Positions 24,746 to 34,522 of a stretch of 41,099 nt of DNA are shown here, piece after piece. The position numbers and the translations under genes are program-made. The first letter of the stretch is position 1. The number at the start of each line of letters is the position of its first letter. Source of the DNA: Pseudobacteriovorax sp. (GTDB lineage: Bacteria > Bdellovibrionota_B > Oligoflexia > Oligoflexales > Oligoflexaceae); the NCBI GenBank assembly GCA_013215145.1, contig JABSRP010000004.1, positions 113,967 to 155,065 on the forward strand, given 5' to 3'. The notes under the pieces are model-generated. The model made no database searches, was not told the origin of the DNA, and was given only the letters and a program-made list of their open reading frames with translations.

Positions 24746-25312
24746 CTAGCCCACAAAGTCTCGGCTAGGCGCCGCCACAGAGCTCGAACTCTCCCCTCTA
24801 AGATGTGCCAACATTGTATCTGCATCAGACACCTCGAAGGGATCCTCAGCATGATTGTCAGCCTTTCCTGGCTCTTCGAAGATTTTTTCTACCACTCCAT
24901 TTTTCACCAACATCGAATACCGCCAGGAACGCTTACCAAAGCCGATATTTGATTTATCCACAAGCATACCCATTTTTTCTGTGAACTCGCCGTTCCCATC
25001 CGGAAGCAAGGTTACGTTTTTGGCACCAATCTGCTTTCCCCACTGAAACATAACAAATGCATCATTTACCGATAGACAGATAATCTCATCAACACCCTCT
25101 TTTTTGAAGTCTTCGTACAAGCTTTCAAAGCGCGGTAAATGGTTTGAGGAACAAGTTGGTGTGAAAGCACCTGGGAGGGAGAACAAAACAACGGTTCGCC
25201 CAGAAAAAATCTCAGAGGAGGTTCTATCCTGCCAACGATAGGGGTTTGGTCCTTCTACAGACTCATCTCTTACTCGGGTTTTGAATGTTACTTCAGGAAC
25301 TTGATTAGCCAT
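24746..25312 (-). CDS. Peroxiredoxin, Prx5 type
   Basis: This 188-residue protein is a Prx5-subfamily peroxiredoxin: [15 protein letters not shown] contains peroxidatic Cys54, and the [13 protein letters not shown] and [10 protein letters not shown] segments are conserved in the group. The only other Cys, Cys79, lies in EIICLSV. The enzyme reduces hydrogen peroxide and alkyl hydroperoxides in the cytoplasm, probably using a glutathione- or thioredoxin-type partner. Compared with single-domain homologues, the C-terminus has an extra Ser-rich tail of about 25 residues. The ATG has a strong AGGAGG site. It is a single gene. Confidence 0.9.
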   Translation of the reverse strand: MANQVPEVTFKTRVRDESVEGPNPYRWQDRTSSEIFSGRTVVLFSLPGAFTPTCSSNHLPRFESLYEDFKKEGVDEIICLSVNDAFVMFQWGKQIGAKNVTLLPDGNGEFTEKMGMLVDKSNIGFGKRSWRYSMLVKNGVVEKIFEEPGKADNHAEDPFEVSDADTMLAHLRGESSSSVAAPSRDFVG

Positions 25313-25383
25313 GGTTTCCTCCTATAAAGAACAGTTTCCTAGAACTTACAGAAGTTGTCTTTGATAATAAAGCGAAATTCGAA

Positions 25384-27264
25384 CTAAGCCACGTTATCTT
25401 CCTCTAGCCCATTTGCCTGCAGAAGTTTATAAGCCAACCGCTTCGCTCGTTCATCATCACGGACCCGAAACTGGTAGTTTTCCAATTCGACTAAACAGAA
25501 GGACGCCCGAATCTCCGGTGAAAGGCCATCGTAAACACTGTCTTGGATGATGATGATATCTTCCGTTTTTTTGGTAATATTCTGAAATATTTTGCTGCGA
25601 AGCGCCTCGTAGCGTACCGCATGAACAATAGCTCGCCCCCATAAATCGTATCGGATCACGCCCGATTTAGAAAAGAAACTGTTTACATCACCACGAGAGA
25701 TGCCGGCGGAGCAATGCACCGTATACTTTTGCGTTAGCTCCTTAGAATGGACTCTAAATAAATTCATGATTTTTTCGGCAAGTTCAACGGCACAGTCGGC
25801 TGTGGCATTTGTCGGCGCTTGAAAGGGAAAACCAACAGAGCAGAGAAAACCATCACCCATTTCCTTAATCATAAACCCCGAACTCACCAACTTATCCTCA
25901 CAATATCCCTCCATCATGAGATCACGACACTTACCGGAGAAATCCTCCATCAAACTAGCAAATTCATCGTGAGGAATCTTCGAACTTCCCACCACATCAA
26001 AGGCAATCACCAGTGCCTCACCATTACCCACCGGCATAGTGGTTTCAATTTTCTTACCAGACTCTATCATTTTAAGTTGATGAGGAAAAAATAATTTTGC
26101 CAGCTCACTATAGCCATGAACCCTTTGCTTTTCAGTTATGTATATTTTGTTACCCATAGCCAAAAGCATGAAGATGTTTTCCAGTGCAGTGGCATAGACA
26201 AAGATGACATTGGAGTAAAAAGGGAATACCTTTGGTAAGGCGTCCGCCCAGATGATAGCCTGGATGACCGTACCGACAAGAAAGATCCCATAACCAAAGG
26301 TGTAGATCAGCAAATGAAAGTATCGCTCTTTCAAGAAAACATAAATAGAAAACAAGAAGCACAATGCCATGCTAATTCCATATATCTTAGTCGAAAGGTT
26401 TTTTGTTAAAAGGTTTAGTTCGAGACTCAAACTGGTAGCCGTGAGACAGCTTATTATAAAAATGAATTTAAAACAAATATTCAGTCGTGGATAACGAGTC
26501 CTAATAGAAAGGAACTCATAGGTGCACAACAAGGAAAAGATACCTGACAGTCCTATCAGAGTCTCCACTCCACTAGAATACTCTGTCAAAAACGGAATGT
26601 AATAAACAGACGTCACAATCATGGCGAACAAAGCCACACTAATAATATTAAGGAGATAATAAAAGTATAGCCGCGCCTTATAAACAAAGAACAAGGCCAT
26701 ATTAAACAGGATAGCCATAAAAAATATTGCCAGTAGAACAGACAAAAACTGCTCTCGATCAGCGATATCATCCGCGAGATCAAACAGATCAGACCAAAAA
26801 ACCCAGCCCATACGCAATATATGATCCGTCTGTCTTTGAACGTAAACATCAGTGGTTGTTTTCGGAGAAAGAGTGATTTCAGCAATGCGGGACTTTCCTA
26901 AATCACTATGAGTAAAATCGGCAACCAATCTTTCGCCCACAAATACCCTAGCGACTTTTGTTACATTCACATGATCAAAAACATAAATGGTAAATGGTTG
27001 TTCACTTGGATTGTAAAATCTGTGACGAAACCAATAGTTTTTGTTTGTGAAGCCAAAGTTCAGAGCTGGCTTATCACCTATTTGAAAGCGATCACTAAAT
27101 TCAGGTGCTGAAACCTCATAAATGGACTCGTCACCTTGGTACCACTCCGTTTTTTTACCTAGCATCTTTCCTGAAAAATCGGGTTTTGAGACATCAATAG
27201 CTGGCAACGCGGCCGCATTATGACACAAAAATAAGATAGGTATGACGATGAAAAGCAGCTTCAT
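25384..27264 (-). CDS. 7TM-DISM receptor with C-terminal nucleotide cyclase domain
   Basis: I start at ATG 27264 with CGGAGT and a good signal peptide, and not at 27315; the product is 626 residues. Residues about 20-165 are a 7TM-DISM extracellular sensing domain, followed by seven hydrophobic segments (171-378). Residues about 405-600 form a class III cyclase. The metal Asp residues are Asp423 in FDVVGSS and Asp471 in GDGF. The YDLWGRAIVHAVRYEAL segment aligns with the usual D-x-W-G-x-x-V-N-x-A-x-R, where Asn is replaced by His548 while Arg551 is kept. Activity and base specificity are therefore uncertain. The expected role is to convert an external ligand signal into cAMP or cGMP at the inner membrane. 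Confidence 0.85.
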   Translation of the reverse strand: MKLLFIVIPILFLCHNAAALPAIDVSKPDFSGKMLGKKTEWYQGDESIYEVSAPEFSDRFQIGDKPALNFGFTNKNYWFRHRFYNPSEQPFTIYVFDHVNVTKVARVFVGERLVADFTHSDLGKSRIAEITLSPKTTTDVYVQRQTDHILRMGWVFWSDLFDLADDIADREQFLSVLLAIFFMAILFNMALFFVYKARLYFYYLLNIISVALFAMIVTSVYYIPFLTEYSSGVETLIGLSGIFSLLCTYEFLSIRTRYPRLNICFKFIFIISCLTATSLSLELNLLTKNLSTKIYGISMALCFLFSIYVFLKERYFHLLIYTFGYGIFLVGTVIQAIIWADALPKVFPFYSNVIFVYATALENIFMLLAMGNKIYITEKQRVHGYSELAKLFFPHQLKMIESGKKIETTMPVGNGEALVIAFDVVGSSKIPHDEFASLMEDFSGKCRDLMMEGYCEDKLVSSGFMIKEMGDGFLCSVGFPFQAPTNATADCAVELAEKIMNLFRVHSKELTQKYTVHCSAGISRGDVNSFFSKSGVIRYDLWGRAIVHAVRYEALRSKIFQNITKKTEDIIIIQDSVYDGLSPEIRASFCLVELENYQFRVRDDERAKRLAYKLLQANGLEEDNVA

Positions 27265-27417
27265 AATACTCCGTATTTTACCCCAGTAGGATATCGGTAC
27301 GGGAGCAGTGCTCACGAAGGCAGGATCTGCCTATTCTATCGAACGTAGAGACTTACGCTAATTTGGGCTATAAATTTTGATTTTTTCTTTGTTTAAAGGC
27401 GATAACGAAGCTTAATC

Positions 27418-27443
27418 GTAGTCAACGAAGGCTCGTCGACTAC
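27418..27443 (-). terminator. Hairpin behind gene 28420-27461
   Basis: An imperfect 11-bp stem (27418-27428 with 27433-27443, core GTAGTC/GACTAC and ACGA/TCGT, one mismatch) has a 4-nt loop. A T-run does not follow on the minus strand, so termination is uncertain. Confidence 0.35.
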
Positions 27444-27460
27444 ATAAAGAGGATGGTTAA

Positions 27461-28420
27461 TCAGTGTTTTCGATTTTCGAAACGACCATTTTTAGCAGAG
27501 AAAGACTTTTTGAGAACAGTACCATCTTTCAAAATCGCCTCGACGGTGACGACCCCGCGACCGGAGTACATACAAGGGAGTGCTAGAAAGCATGTCCGAT
27601 GCCCCGCACAGTCAGCCATAAACGGTTGATCTTGGTCGGGCGATGTCTTTAACAAAAAATGACCTGTCTTCGGCGTATTCACCCAATTGTCTGGATCATC
27701 ACTATAGTGTTTCAGAACAATAGGATCGTCTTCGCCTTGGTAGATCTTCCAAGTGACACCTTGTTCAGCAAGATAAACATCCGCGCCAGATCCTTTCAAA
27801 TAAGCTCCATACGTCGCCCCCCGATCGTTACCGCATTTCGGTACGAAGGTGATATCATCGCCCACAGATGCCAAGTCATTTCCCCAGCAGTCTTTTACTT
27901 CAAGAGTCACGTCAGGTTTTTTTGGTGGCTTAGGCTCTTTCTTACCGCAGAGAGTAACACTAACAAATAAATCATTGTAGTCTTCGTAAGGTAGACGACA
28001 GGCTGGTCCCTTGTAGAATAGGTCCACAGGAACGTCTTCAAAGCCTAATTTGTATTGCACACAACGCTCCACGGTCTCGTCGGCCAAGTCGATAGGGCTC
28101 GAGCTTAGGATTTTTAATTGGTCATTCAATAAGGCTCCAGTTGGTAAAGAAACCAAAGCGTCGACTAGCGAGTCTTTTGTGATGGCAAAAGTGGAGCTAC
28201 ATGTTACCGATTGCTCCAACGTCTCTAGGCAGCTGCCGCAATAATTTCCCTTCAAAATGGTATCAAAAATAAGCTCATCATCAGCAGCTGAGAACCGCGT
28301 TTCAAAGGTTTTTTCCCCTTCTAGGACATCCAAAGACTTCAAAATAATGTCAGCACCGCTAGATAATCCAGCACCACCGAACAGTCCAAGACAAAGCAAT
28401 GCAAATTTAGTGACTCGCAT
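27461..28420 (-). CDS. Exported Cys-rich protein, unknown
   Basis: I start at ATG 28420 with GGAG, giving 319 residues with a signal peptide (MRVTKFALLCLGLFGGAG, ending SSGA). At least ten Cys are spread over the mature protein, in CGSCLETL, CVQYK, ACRLP, LCGKK, CWGN, CGNDRG, CAGHRTC and LPCMYSG, which suggests several disulfides in the periplasm or outside. A KEPKPPKKPDV hinge splits two parts, and the second part reads like one or two beta-sandwich domains. No family is recognised. It is a single gene, divergent from the serine protease gene. Confidence 0.55.
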   Translation of the reverse strand: MRVTKFALLCLGLFGGAGLSSGADIILKSLDVLEGEKTFETRFSAADDELIFDTILKGNYCGSCLETLEQSVTCSSTFAITKDSLVDALVSLPTGALLNDQLKILSSSPIDLADETVERCVQYKLGFEDVPVDLFYKGPACRLPYEDYNDLFVSVTLCGKKEPKPPKKPDVTLEVKDCWGNDLASVGDDITFVPKCGNDRGATYGAYLKGSGADVYLAEQGVTWKIYQGEDDPIVLKHYSDDPDNWVNTPKTGHFLLKTSPDQDQPFMADCAGHRTCFLALPCMYSGRGVVTVEAILKDGTVLKKSFSAKNGRFENRKH

Positions 28421-28663
28421 AAGAACTCCAATATTCAATTTTGTAACGACAATATGTATTTTTATGTGAAAAACTTAAAATACGAAATATAAAAATCAGA
28501 AAAAGCCCATAAAAATAAACTGACATTAGTATCTGTACTTAGTCCAAGTCGGTAGCCTAGATCTTACGATTATGCATTAAAGATTAAATTTACTAACAAG
28601 TGTTTACCTATCATTTTCGGCTAAAATATTGTTATGGCATTCAATTCTAAAAGGAATTATCCC

Positions 28664-29605
28664 ATGAGTTTGAGATACCTGCTATTTCGTATGTGTTTGT
28701 GTTTGTGTTTTAGTTTTCTAATTAACGTTCAGATATTTGCCCAAGATTCTACCCTGATTGTAGGAGGCGAGAAGGTTCTCGATCGTAATACGGCGGAATA
28801 TAAGCACAGCGTCCGACTCTTGGTGGAGGCTAAGTTCTCCGACTCAAATGATGTTCCCGAGGACATCCGCGGGAAATCTACGGGTTGGCGATGCAGCGGA
28901 GTGATTATCGAGACTGACGTTGTGTTAACAGCCGCTCACTGTCTTCCTGATACAATTTTGATTAACTATCAAGGAGGACAGCGTGAGGTGTCTGTGGATA
29001 TCAACAGCATCGAAAGCTTTTTCCGGCTTAGTCCACGCGACGACGTTGCCTTTGGAATGCTCGACAGTGGATGGGTACGCCACGAGTCCTACCAAGACGA
29101 TTGGCTGGATCGGACGTCAAATGTTTGGAATCCCCGACAGCCCATTAACGATATAGCACTGGTTTTTTTAAGCGAAGCCATTCCAGAAGACAAAGAACCT
29201 GTGCGTTGGCGGAGTGATTTGAGCAACCGTTTTGCACCGGGTCAGCCAGTGATCTTGACTGGATACGGAAGAACCCTTAGCACCAATCCATTTGAACTCC
29301 CTGAACTAAGAAAGGTGACCATCCCTTTTATCGAAGACTTACAAAACAACCAAGAGTTCTATGCTGGTTTTGGTAACAGCAAAAATCCAAGGACCATCAC
29401 AAGCCCAAAGGGAGGCTGCAACGGTGATTCGGGAGGACCGGCTTTTATCAATGAAAACGGAGAGTACACCCTGGTAGGAATAACAGTAAGAGGCCCCGGA
29501 AACCAATCAGGCGGATGCGCAGCCTCGGTGACTATCCTTACCTCTGTCTCAGATTATGTAGACTGGATTGGCAAACGCATCAGCCGTTTTTCATCTGACC
29601 TGTAA
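28664..29605 (+). CDS. Exported chymotrypsin-fold serine protease
   Basis: I start at ATG 28664, which has AAGGAAT upstream, giving 313 residues. Residues 1-26 form a signal peptide, and IVGG (32-35) resembles the activation N-terminus of S1 proteases, only about five residues from the predicted cleavage. The triad is complete: His92 in TAAHC, Asp163 in INDIAL, Ser256 in GDSGGPAF. The position that is Asp189 in trypsin is Gly250, so it should not have trypsin-like Arg/Lys specificity. Disulfide-type Cys positions are kept. The mature enzyme is periplasmic or secreted. It is a single gene without visible inhibitor or partner. Confidence 0.88.
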   Translation: MSLRYLLFRMCLCLCFSFLINVQIFAQDSTLIVGGEKVLDRNTAEYKHSVRLLVEAKFSDSNDVPEDIRGKSTGWRCSGVIIETDVVLTAAHCLPDTILINYQGGQREVSVDINSIESFFRLSPRDDVAFGMLDSGWVRHESYQDDWLDRTSNVWNPRQPINDIALVFLSEAIPEDKEPVRWRSDLSNRFAPGQPVILTGYGRTLSTNPFELPELRKVTIPFIEDLQNNQEFYAGFGNSKNPRTITSPKGGCNGDSGGPAFINENGEYTLVGITVRGPGNQSGGCAASVTILTSVSDYVDWIGKRISRFSSDL

Positions 29606-30162
29606 AGCTCGGTGAATACGCAGGTAACATATGTTATTGTAATCTTAAATAAAGAGTTTGCAAAACGACCAAATAAAGAGACCTTCGCCGTTCGACCCAC
29701 TGCAACAAAAGCGTCATTAATTTTCATTAAAGAAATCTACTAGAAGCCATGCCCTGCAGACTATTCTGCAGGGCACAGGAAATAGATAATAGAAGTATAA
29801 AAATGATATCGAAATTTAATAGAAAAAATTAACCCTACCACTGGAAGAACGTAAATTCTTTTCTCAAATGAAAAAAAACGATCGAAATAAAACCGGACAT
29901 ATTCGCCTGTTCTCGATATAGCCAAGAAACGTTAGGATTGCCGTAGTACATTTTGCTGTCATTTTGATCCAACGAGTGTTTAGGCTGCAGTAATCACAAT
30001 AGAATCTTACTAATTCTAAAGAATCTAGAAACCTATTGCCAAAAATCAGCCTCGAAACCTTCCCGTCTAAACACCCTCGCTCTAAAATCCTTTTCGGAAA
30101 GCCGATACCCCGTTAGATCGAACTCATGATGCCTAATGGTATTCTCATCAACGGAGACGGTA
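29606..30162. other. Intergenic region before the chemosensory operon
   Basis: The 557 bases hold the hairpin at 29750-29775 and AT-rich sequence. The last 150 bases should carry the promoter of the MCP operon. No supported gene is seen. Confidence 0.5.
29750..29775. repeat. Perfect 11-bp hairpin in the protease-MCP gap
   Basis: TGCCCTGCAGA (29750-29760) pairs perfectly with TCTGCAGGGCA (29765-29775) with a 4-nt loop. No T-run follows on either strand. It lies 145 bases after the protease stop and may end that transcript or serve another role. Confidence 0.5.
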
Positions 30163-32208
30163 ATGAACCTGAATCTTAAAGCTAGAGTTGCACTTCTGGT
30201 TGGTGCGTCTTTCGCTCTGTTTCTCATGACAGCCGCATATATCACATCCAATTACATATCGTTAGTATTCGAACTGAGACACGGCAAGGAGACGATGGCT
30301 GTCCTAGATCAAATCTCCAATTTAAAATCAGCTATGGCTTTGGAGCGAGGGATTTCAGCAAGTCACCTAAGTGGTGGAGCTGACAAAAAACTTCTGGAAG
30401 AAAAAAGATCTCACGTCGACAAAGCAATCCCGAAGGCTATCGAAGCCTTTGAAGGGTCCTACATCAGTAAATTCAATCCAGAAGCCTTGAAAAATCTAGA
30501 GTCTGACACTCAGGCTGCGAGAGTACTGGTAAACAGCCAAGCGACAAAAGACAACGTGATTTTGACTTTCAACGCAATTATCGACGGCTTGATCGACATT
30601 TACGTTTTGGCGGCAAAAAATACAACCCATGCTGGTTTTTCAAGCGAGCTAAGATCTTTGTCCATGATCGAATCTGCTAAAGACAAGGCAGGGCGTTTTC
30701 GTGCAAGGTTAACTTCCATTTCCGCCAAGGACCAACCCATACCACCCCAAGAGCTCAAGGATGTAGCTGCACTTAAGGCTATGGTTGAGGGTTTTTTAAA
30801 GTCTAGAGCTCTGGTTCTCTCTTCCGATGGCACCAAGGCTCGCAATGAACTCTTTAACAAAAAATCATGGCGTGATGCCAATGCCTTTTATCTTACTATT
30901 ATCGATAATTTTGGTACTGGTTCCTTCGGACTCAATGCGACCATGGTCTTCGATACCCTGACGATTGTCGTTGATGAGATTGGCTCTTTAAGAGCTACAG
31001 AAGCAAAGGCAACCATAAAAACCCTAGAAGAGGACCTTTTCTTCGCTAGGGTCGCCTTATACGGTTTCGCAATATTCTTACTATTCTCACCCATGGTACC
31101 GGTAAAGCTCGGTAACTGGGTTGTCAATGCCATTATGCTACCGATCAAAGCAACCATTGGCGAATTAGACCGTGCTTCGAAACGCATCAGTTCGGCTTCT
31201 ACCCATTTGACTAAGGCAAGCTCTACCCTGTCTAGCGGATTTCAAGAAACGGCTGCATCGCTGCAAGAGACTGTCAGTACCATGTCCGAAATGAATTCCA
31301 TGCTGGGAACAACCTTAGAAAAGACCAAAGAAACCCAAGCTTCCTCGAATAGCGTATCCTTAGAGGTTCACGAAGGTGACGCTACGGTAAGGGAAATGGT
31401 GCGATCTATGGACGAAATTCAAGCTGCCAATCACCAGCTTGAAGAGATAGGTACCGTTATTCATGAAGTATCCGAAAAAACGAAGGTGATCAACGATATC
31501 GTTTTCAAGACTCAACTGCTGTCCTTCAATGCGTCCATCGAAGCGGCGCGAGCAGGCCAACACGGGAAAGGCTTTGCTGTAGTCGCAGAGGAGGTCGGCA
31601 ATTTAGCCCAAACAAGCGGCGGCGCGTCAAACGAAATTTCAAATATGATTCAGGAAAGTCAAAAACGTGTCAATACCATCGTTCGTAACACTACCGAACG
31701 CATTGATACCGGAAAGACGGTGACACGCAAAGTCAACAACACCTTCAGCCATATATCCGAGAAAATCTCTGCCATCACTGATCAGATTCAAGTGATAACA
31801 GAAGCATCGAACGAGCAGAAGCTTGGTATCGAGCAAATCACAACGGCTTTTTCTGAAATTGACACATCGACTCAAGCCAGTCTCAAAGAGGTAAACCTAA
31901 CCTCCGAACTAGCTAACCAGCTGGAAGAAGAGAGCCGCAGACTAGAATCTGCTACCGATGGCCTGATGAGGCTAGTCAACGGATCAAAATACGAACAAAA
32001 ACGTACGCATAAAGATCAGACCACTGAGGGAACACCCTACAAACCATCACCATCGATTCACCATGAGCGAGCCGAAGATCGACCTAGTGACGAGTCTATG
32101 ATTCAAGATCTGACAAGCCGCCCTAGATCGCCGGCACATCTTACTGAAAATTTTCCGCAAGACATTGATGCCGATGATGAGTCCTTCGTAGAGCGTAAAG
32201 CAGGGTAA
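30163..32208 (+). CDS. Methyl-accepting chemotaxis protein with NIT sensor domain
   Basis: The ATG at 30163 has CGGAGA upstream and gives 681 residues; the frame opens earlier at 30136. An N-terminal membrane segment (about 5-28) is followed by a periplasmic NIT-type domain; [11 protein letters not shown] is its signature. A second membrane region (about 300-325) leads to a cytoplasmic MCP domain with the hairpin tip: [16 protein letters not shown], then [19 protein letters not shown] domains are described as nitrate/nitrite sensors, so the ligand may be of that kind. The C-terminus ends ERKAG without a CheR-docking pentapeptide. It is the first gene of the operon and probably feeds CheA. Confidence 0.9.
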   Translation: MNLNLKARVALLVGASFALFLMTAAYITSNYISLVFELRHGKETMAVLDQISNLKSAMALERGISASHLSGGADKKLLEEKRSHVDKAIPKAIEAFEGSYISKFNPEALKNLESDTQAARVLVNSQATKDNVILTFNAIIDGLIDIYVLAAKNTTHAGFSSELRSLSMIESAKDKAGRFRARLTSISAKDQPIPPQELKDVAALKAMVEGFLKSRALVLSSDGTKARNELFNKKSWRDANAFYLTIIDNFGTGSFGLNATMVFDTLTIVVDEIGSLRATEAKATIKTLEEDLFFARVALYGFAIFLLFSPMVPVKLGNWVVNAIMLPIKATIGELDRASKRISSASTHLTKASSTLSSGFQETAASLQETVSTMSEMNSMLGTTLEKTKETQASSNSVSLEVHEGDATVREMVRSMDEIQAANHQLEEIGTVIHEVSEKTKVINDIVFKTQLLSFNASIEAARAGQHGKGFAVVAEEVGNLAQTSGGASNEISNMIQESQKRVNTIVRNTTERIDTGKTVTRKVNNTFSHISEKISAITDQIQVITEASNEQKLGIEQITTAFSEIDTSTQASLKEVNLTSELANQLEEESRRLESATDGLMRLVNGSKYEQKRTHKDQTTEGTPYKPSPSIHHERAEDRPSDESMIQDLTSRPRSPAHLTENFPQDIDADDESFVERKAG

Positions 32209-32214
32209 GCTATT

Positions 32215-34023
32215 GTGAATGACGTAGATTTTATCGGTATATTCCTTGACGAGGCTGAGGACTTACTCCAGACATGGGAGTCCTCCTGCTTAGAAGTTGA
32301 GAAAGAGCTTTCGGCCGAGGCTATCAACGAACTATTCCGCGTGGCTCATAATATGAAGGGTTCCTCAGCGAGTGTGGGACTCAATGAGTTTTCTTCATTC
32401 GTTCATAAAATTGAAGACACCATAACGCTTTTCAAAGACGACTTGAGTCTAGCGACACCCGATCGGATCGGGCTACTTTTTGAATGCCTTGATATCTTTC
32501 AAAGCTGGATTTCAGGCCTTAGAGATGATATCGAACACAAAGAAGCAACTCAAGATATTCTAGATCGGATTATGATCAAACCATTCATAAAGAATGAAAG
32601 TACAGCTTCATTTGGGTTCTTCGACGAACCTACAAAATCCGCGGAAGAACCTGATGAATCCAACCATAATAAAGACTTAGGAACCCTACTTATTGAATCT
32701 GGACATGCGACTCCAGAGCAAATTGAACAAGCAGCAACTATACAACAAAGACCTATCGGTGAGGTGTTAGTAGCCGAAGGATTGGTCCCTAAGGAAGCTG
32801 TGGAACAGACCATTGCCAAGCAAAAAAAGCAGCAAAAGGGTAAAGTCGACGAGACCATAAGAATATCCGCTAACAAACTTGACGAGCTCATGAGGCTTGT
32901 AGGTGAGCTATCCACTCAACAAAGTATCATAAGCCATGCCTTTAAAAGCAATACCATGGACTCAGCCATATGTCGGAAAGCAATTTCGCTATCTGAAAAA
33001 AACCTAAAAGATGTTCAATCATTCGCGCTCAATCTCAGAATGCAGCCGTTATCTCAGCTTTTTCAAAGAATGGAACGAATCATTAGAGATACGGGGAGAA
33101 AACAAGAAAAGTTGCTGTCGCTGTCGATAAATGGAGAATCAGTAGAACTCGACAAGTCAATCATCGAGAAAATAAAAGACCCGCTAGTCCACCTGGTACG
33201 CAATGCCGTGGATCATGGGCTCGAGCCTAACGAGGACCGTTTGGAAATAGGGAAGAATCAAACTGGGCATCTATCCCTAACGGCTTATCAGGAGGCGAAT
33301 GCGGTTAATATTGTTGTTGAGGATGATGGCAAGGGAATGGATCCCAACTTGATATACCAAAAGGCGGTAGATAAAGGATTAACACAAAGGCCCAGAGAGT
33401 CTCTATCTGATTCCGAGATCTTCAAATTTATTCTTATGCCGAATTTTTCGACCAAAGAGGAAGTCACCGATATTTCGGGACGTGGAGTCGGAATGAACGT
33501 GGTTAAAGAAACAGTAGATAAGATTGGCGGACAATTGAAGATCGCAAGCGAACTAGGAAAAGGAACCAAATTTCTTATCAGCCTCCCTACAAACGTTAGT
33601 ATCGCAGAGTCCATCCTCGTTTCCATCGATCATAAACCCTATGCTATCCCTATCCTTGAGCTTAAGGAGATCATCAATTTAAGAGAGTATGAAATTCAGC
33701 AACGCACCCAAAAAGGTAGGATGGTTTGTATTAGAAACAAGGTCTACCCCCTGGTGGATTTGGGAGAGTTCTTACCAGATTTAGAGTCTTGTCACATCCC
33801 GACCACTCCAAACAGTGTGGGTCTTATATTGCAAATTGAGGAGGAACAGGTTGTATTCTCCATAGACTCCATCCTTGGTCAACAGTCGGTCGTCATCCGA
33901 GCGCTTGAGGGTAAATTAGCCGACTTAAAGATTTTTGCAGGTGCCTGTATTCTAGGGACTGGAGAGCCTTCGATGATTATAGACATGAATCAAGTGGGAC
34001 GAGAGTATATCAATCGTCAGTAA
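32215..34023 (+). CDS. cheA: Chemotaxis histidine kinase CheA
   Basis: This 602-residue kinase starts at GTG, six bases after the MCP stop. The HPt domain has the phosphorylated His45 in AHNMKGSS. A linker at about 154-202 has two short repeats, LGTLLIESGHATPEQIEQA and IGEVLVAEGLVPKEAVEQT, resembling the N-terminal modules of type II/IV secretion ATPases (MshEN/GspE-N-like). Such modules in other proteins bind c-di-GMP, but the ligand residues cannot be confirmed here. Dimerisation and HATPase regions follow (Asn330 in the N-box; G-boxes 370-376 and 422-427), then a CheW-like C-terminal domain. The P2 CheY-binding domain is not obvious. It takes its signal from the MCP upstream and CheW downstream. 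Confidence 0.93.
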   Translation: MNDVDFIGIFLDEAEDLLQTWESSCLEVEKELSAEAINELFRVAHNMKGSSASVGLNEFSSFVHKIEDTITLFKDDLSLATPDRIGLLFECLDIFQSWISGLRDDIEHKEATQDILDRIMIKPFIKNESTASFGFFDEPTKSAEEPDESNHNKDLGTLLIESGHATPEQIEQAATIQQRPIGEVLVAEGLVPKEAVEQTIAKQKKQQKGKVDETIRISANKLDELMRLVGELSTQQSIISHAFKSNTMDSAICRKAISLSEKNLKDVQSFALNLRMQPLSQLFQRMERIIRDTGRKQEKLLSLSINGESVELDKSIIEKIKDPLVHLVRNAVDHGLEPNEDRLEIGKNQTGHLSLTAYQEANAVNIVVEDDGKGMDPNLIYQKAVDKGLTQRPRESLSDSEIFKFILMPNFSTKEEVTDISGRGVGMNVVKETVDKIGGQLKIASELGKGTKFLISLPTNVSIAESILVSIDHKPYAIPILELKEIINLREYEIQQRTQKGRMVCIRNKVYPLVDLGEFLPDLESCHIPTTPNSVGLILQIEEEQVVFSIDSILGQQSVVIRALEGKLADLKIFAGACILGTGEPSMIIDMNQVGREYINRQ

Positions 34024-34036
34024 AGGGGAACAAACC

Positions 34037-34522
34037 ATGCAGGATAATGAGCCTGTAGATGATAGCAATGTTAACAAGTACCTCGTGTTTCGTTTGGATT
34101 CTGAGCTATACGGTACCGATCTTTTGTCGATCCGAGAGATTATTGAACCGCAGAAAATCAAAAGTGTACCTTTGACCCATGACTACTTCCTAGGAGTCAT
34201 TAATATTAGAGGCGAAATTGTTGGCATCATAGATTTGCGCAGAAAATTTCATATTCCAGCTGAAGAATCAGAAAAAAGCGCCTTTGTCATCTTTGAAATC
34301 CCTGGTAGTCAACCTATAGCAGCATTGGTCAATGAAGTGGTTTCTGTTCTAGAAATCGAACCCAATGACATAGATTCCGCAACCATAGAGAGTCACATCG
34401 ATCAACGATATATTAGCGGTGTGGCCAAATCAAAATTAGGTTTGATTAACATTATCGAATTAAAACAACTGATCGAAGATGATGAGATTATCATTAACCG
34501 AGAAAAGGACCAGGTTGCATGA
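34037..34522 (+). CDS. cheW: Chemotaxis coupling protein CheW
   Basis: This 161-residue protein is a single CheW domain. It links the receptor tip to CheA. The segments KYLVFRLDSELYG, SIREIIEPQKI, GVINIRGEIVGIIDLRRKF and SGVAKSKLGLINII are typical. The ATG has AAGGGGA. Its last four bases overlap the start of the next gene (ATGA), which suggests coupled synthesis. Confidence 0.93.
   Translation: MQDNEPVDDSNVNKYLVFRLDSELYGTDLLSIREIIEPQKIKSVPLTHDYFLGVINIRGEIVGIIDLRRKFHIPAEESEKSAFVIFEIPGSQPIAALVNEVVSVLEIEPNDIDSATIESHIDQRYISGVAKSKLGLINIIELKQLIEDDEIIINREKDQVA

Noticed and set aside
24725..24952. 75-residue plus-strand frame near the peroxiredoxin 3' end
   Set aside because: It is mostly antisense to the peroxiredoxin gene and has no supporting feature.
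30033..30251. 72-residue minus-strand frame before the MCP gene
   Set aside because: It overlaps the MCP start on the other strand and shows no domain or ribosome site.
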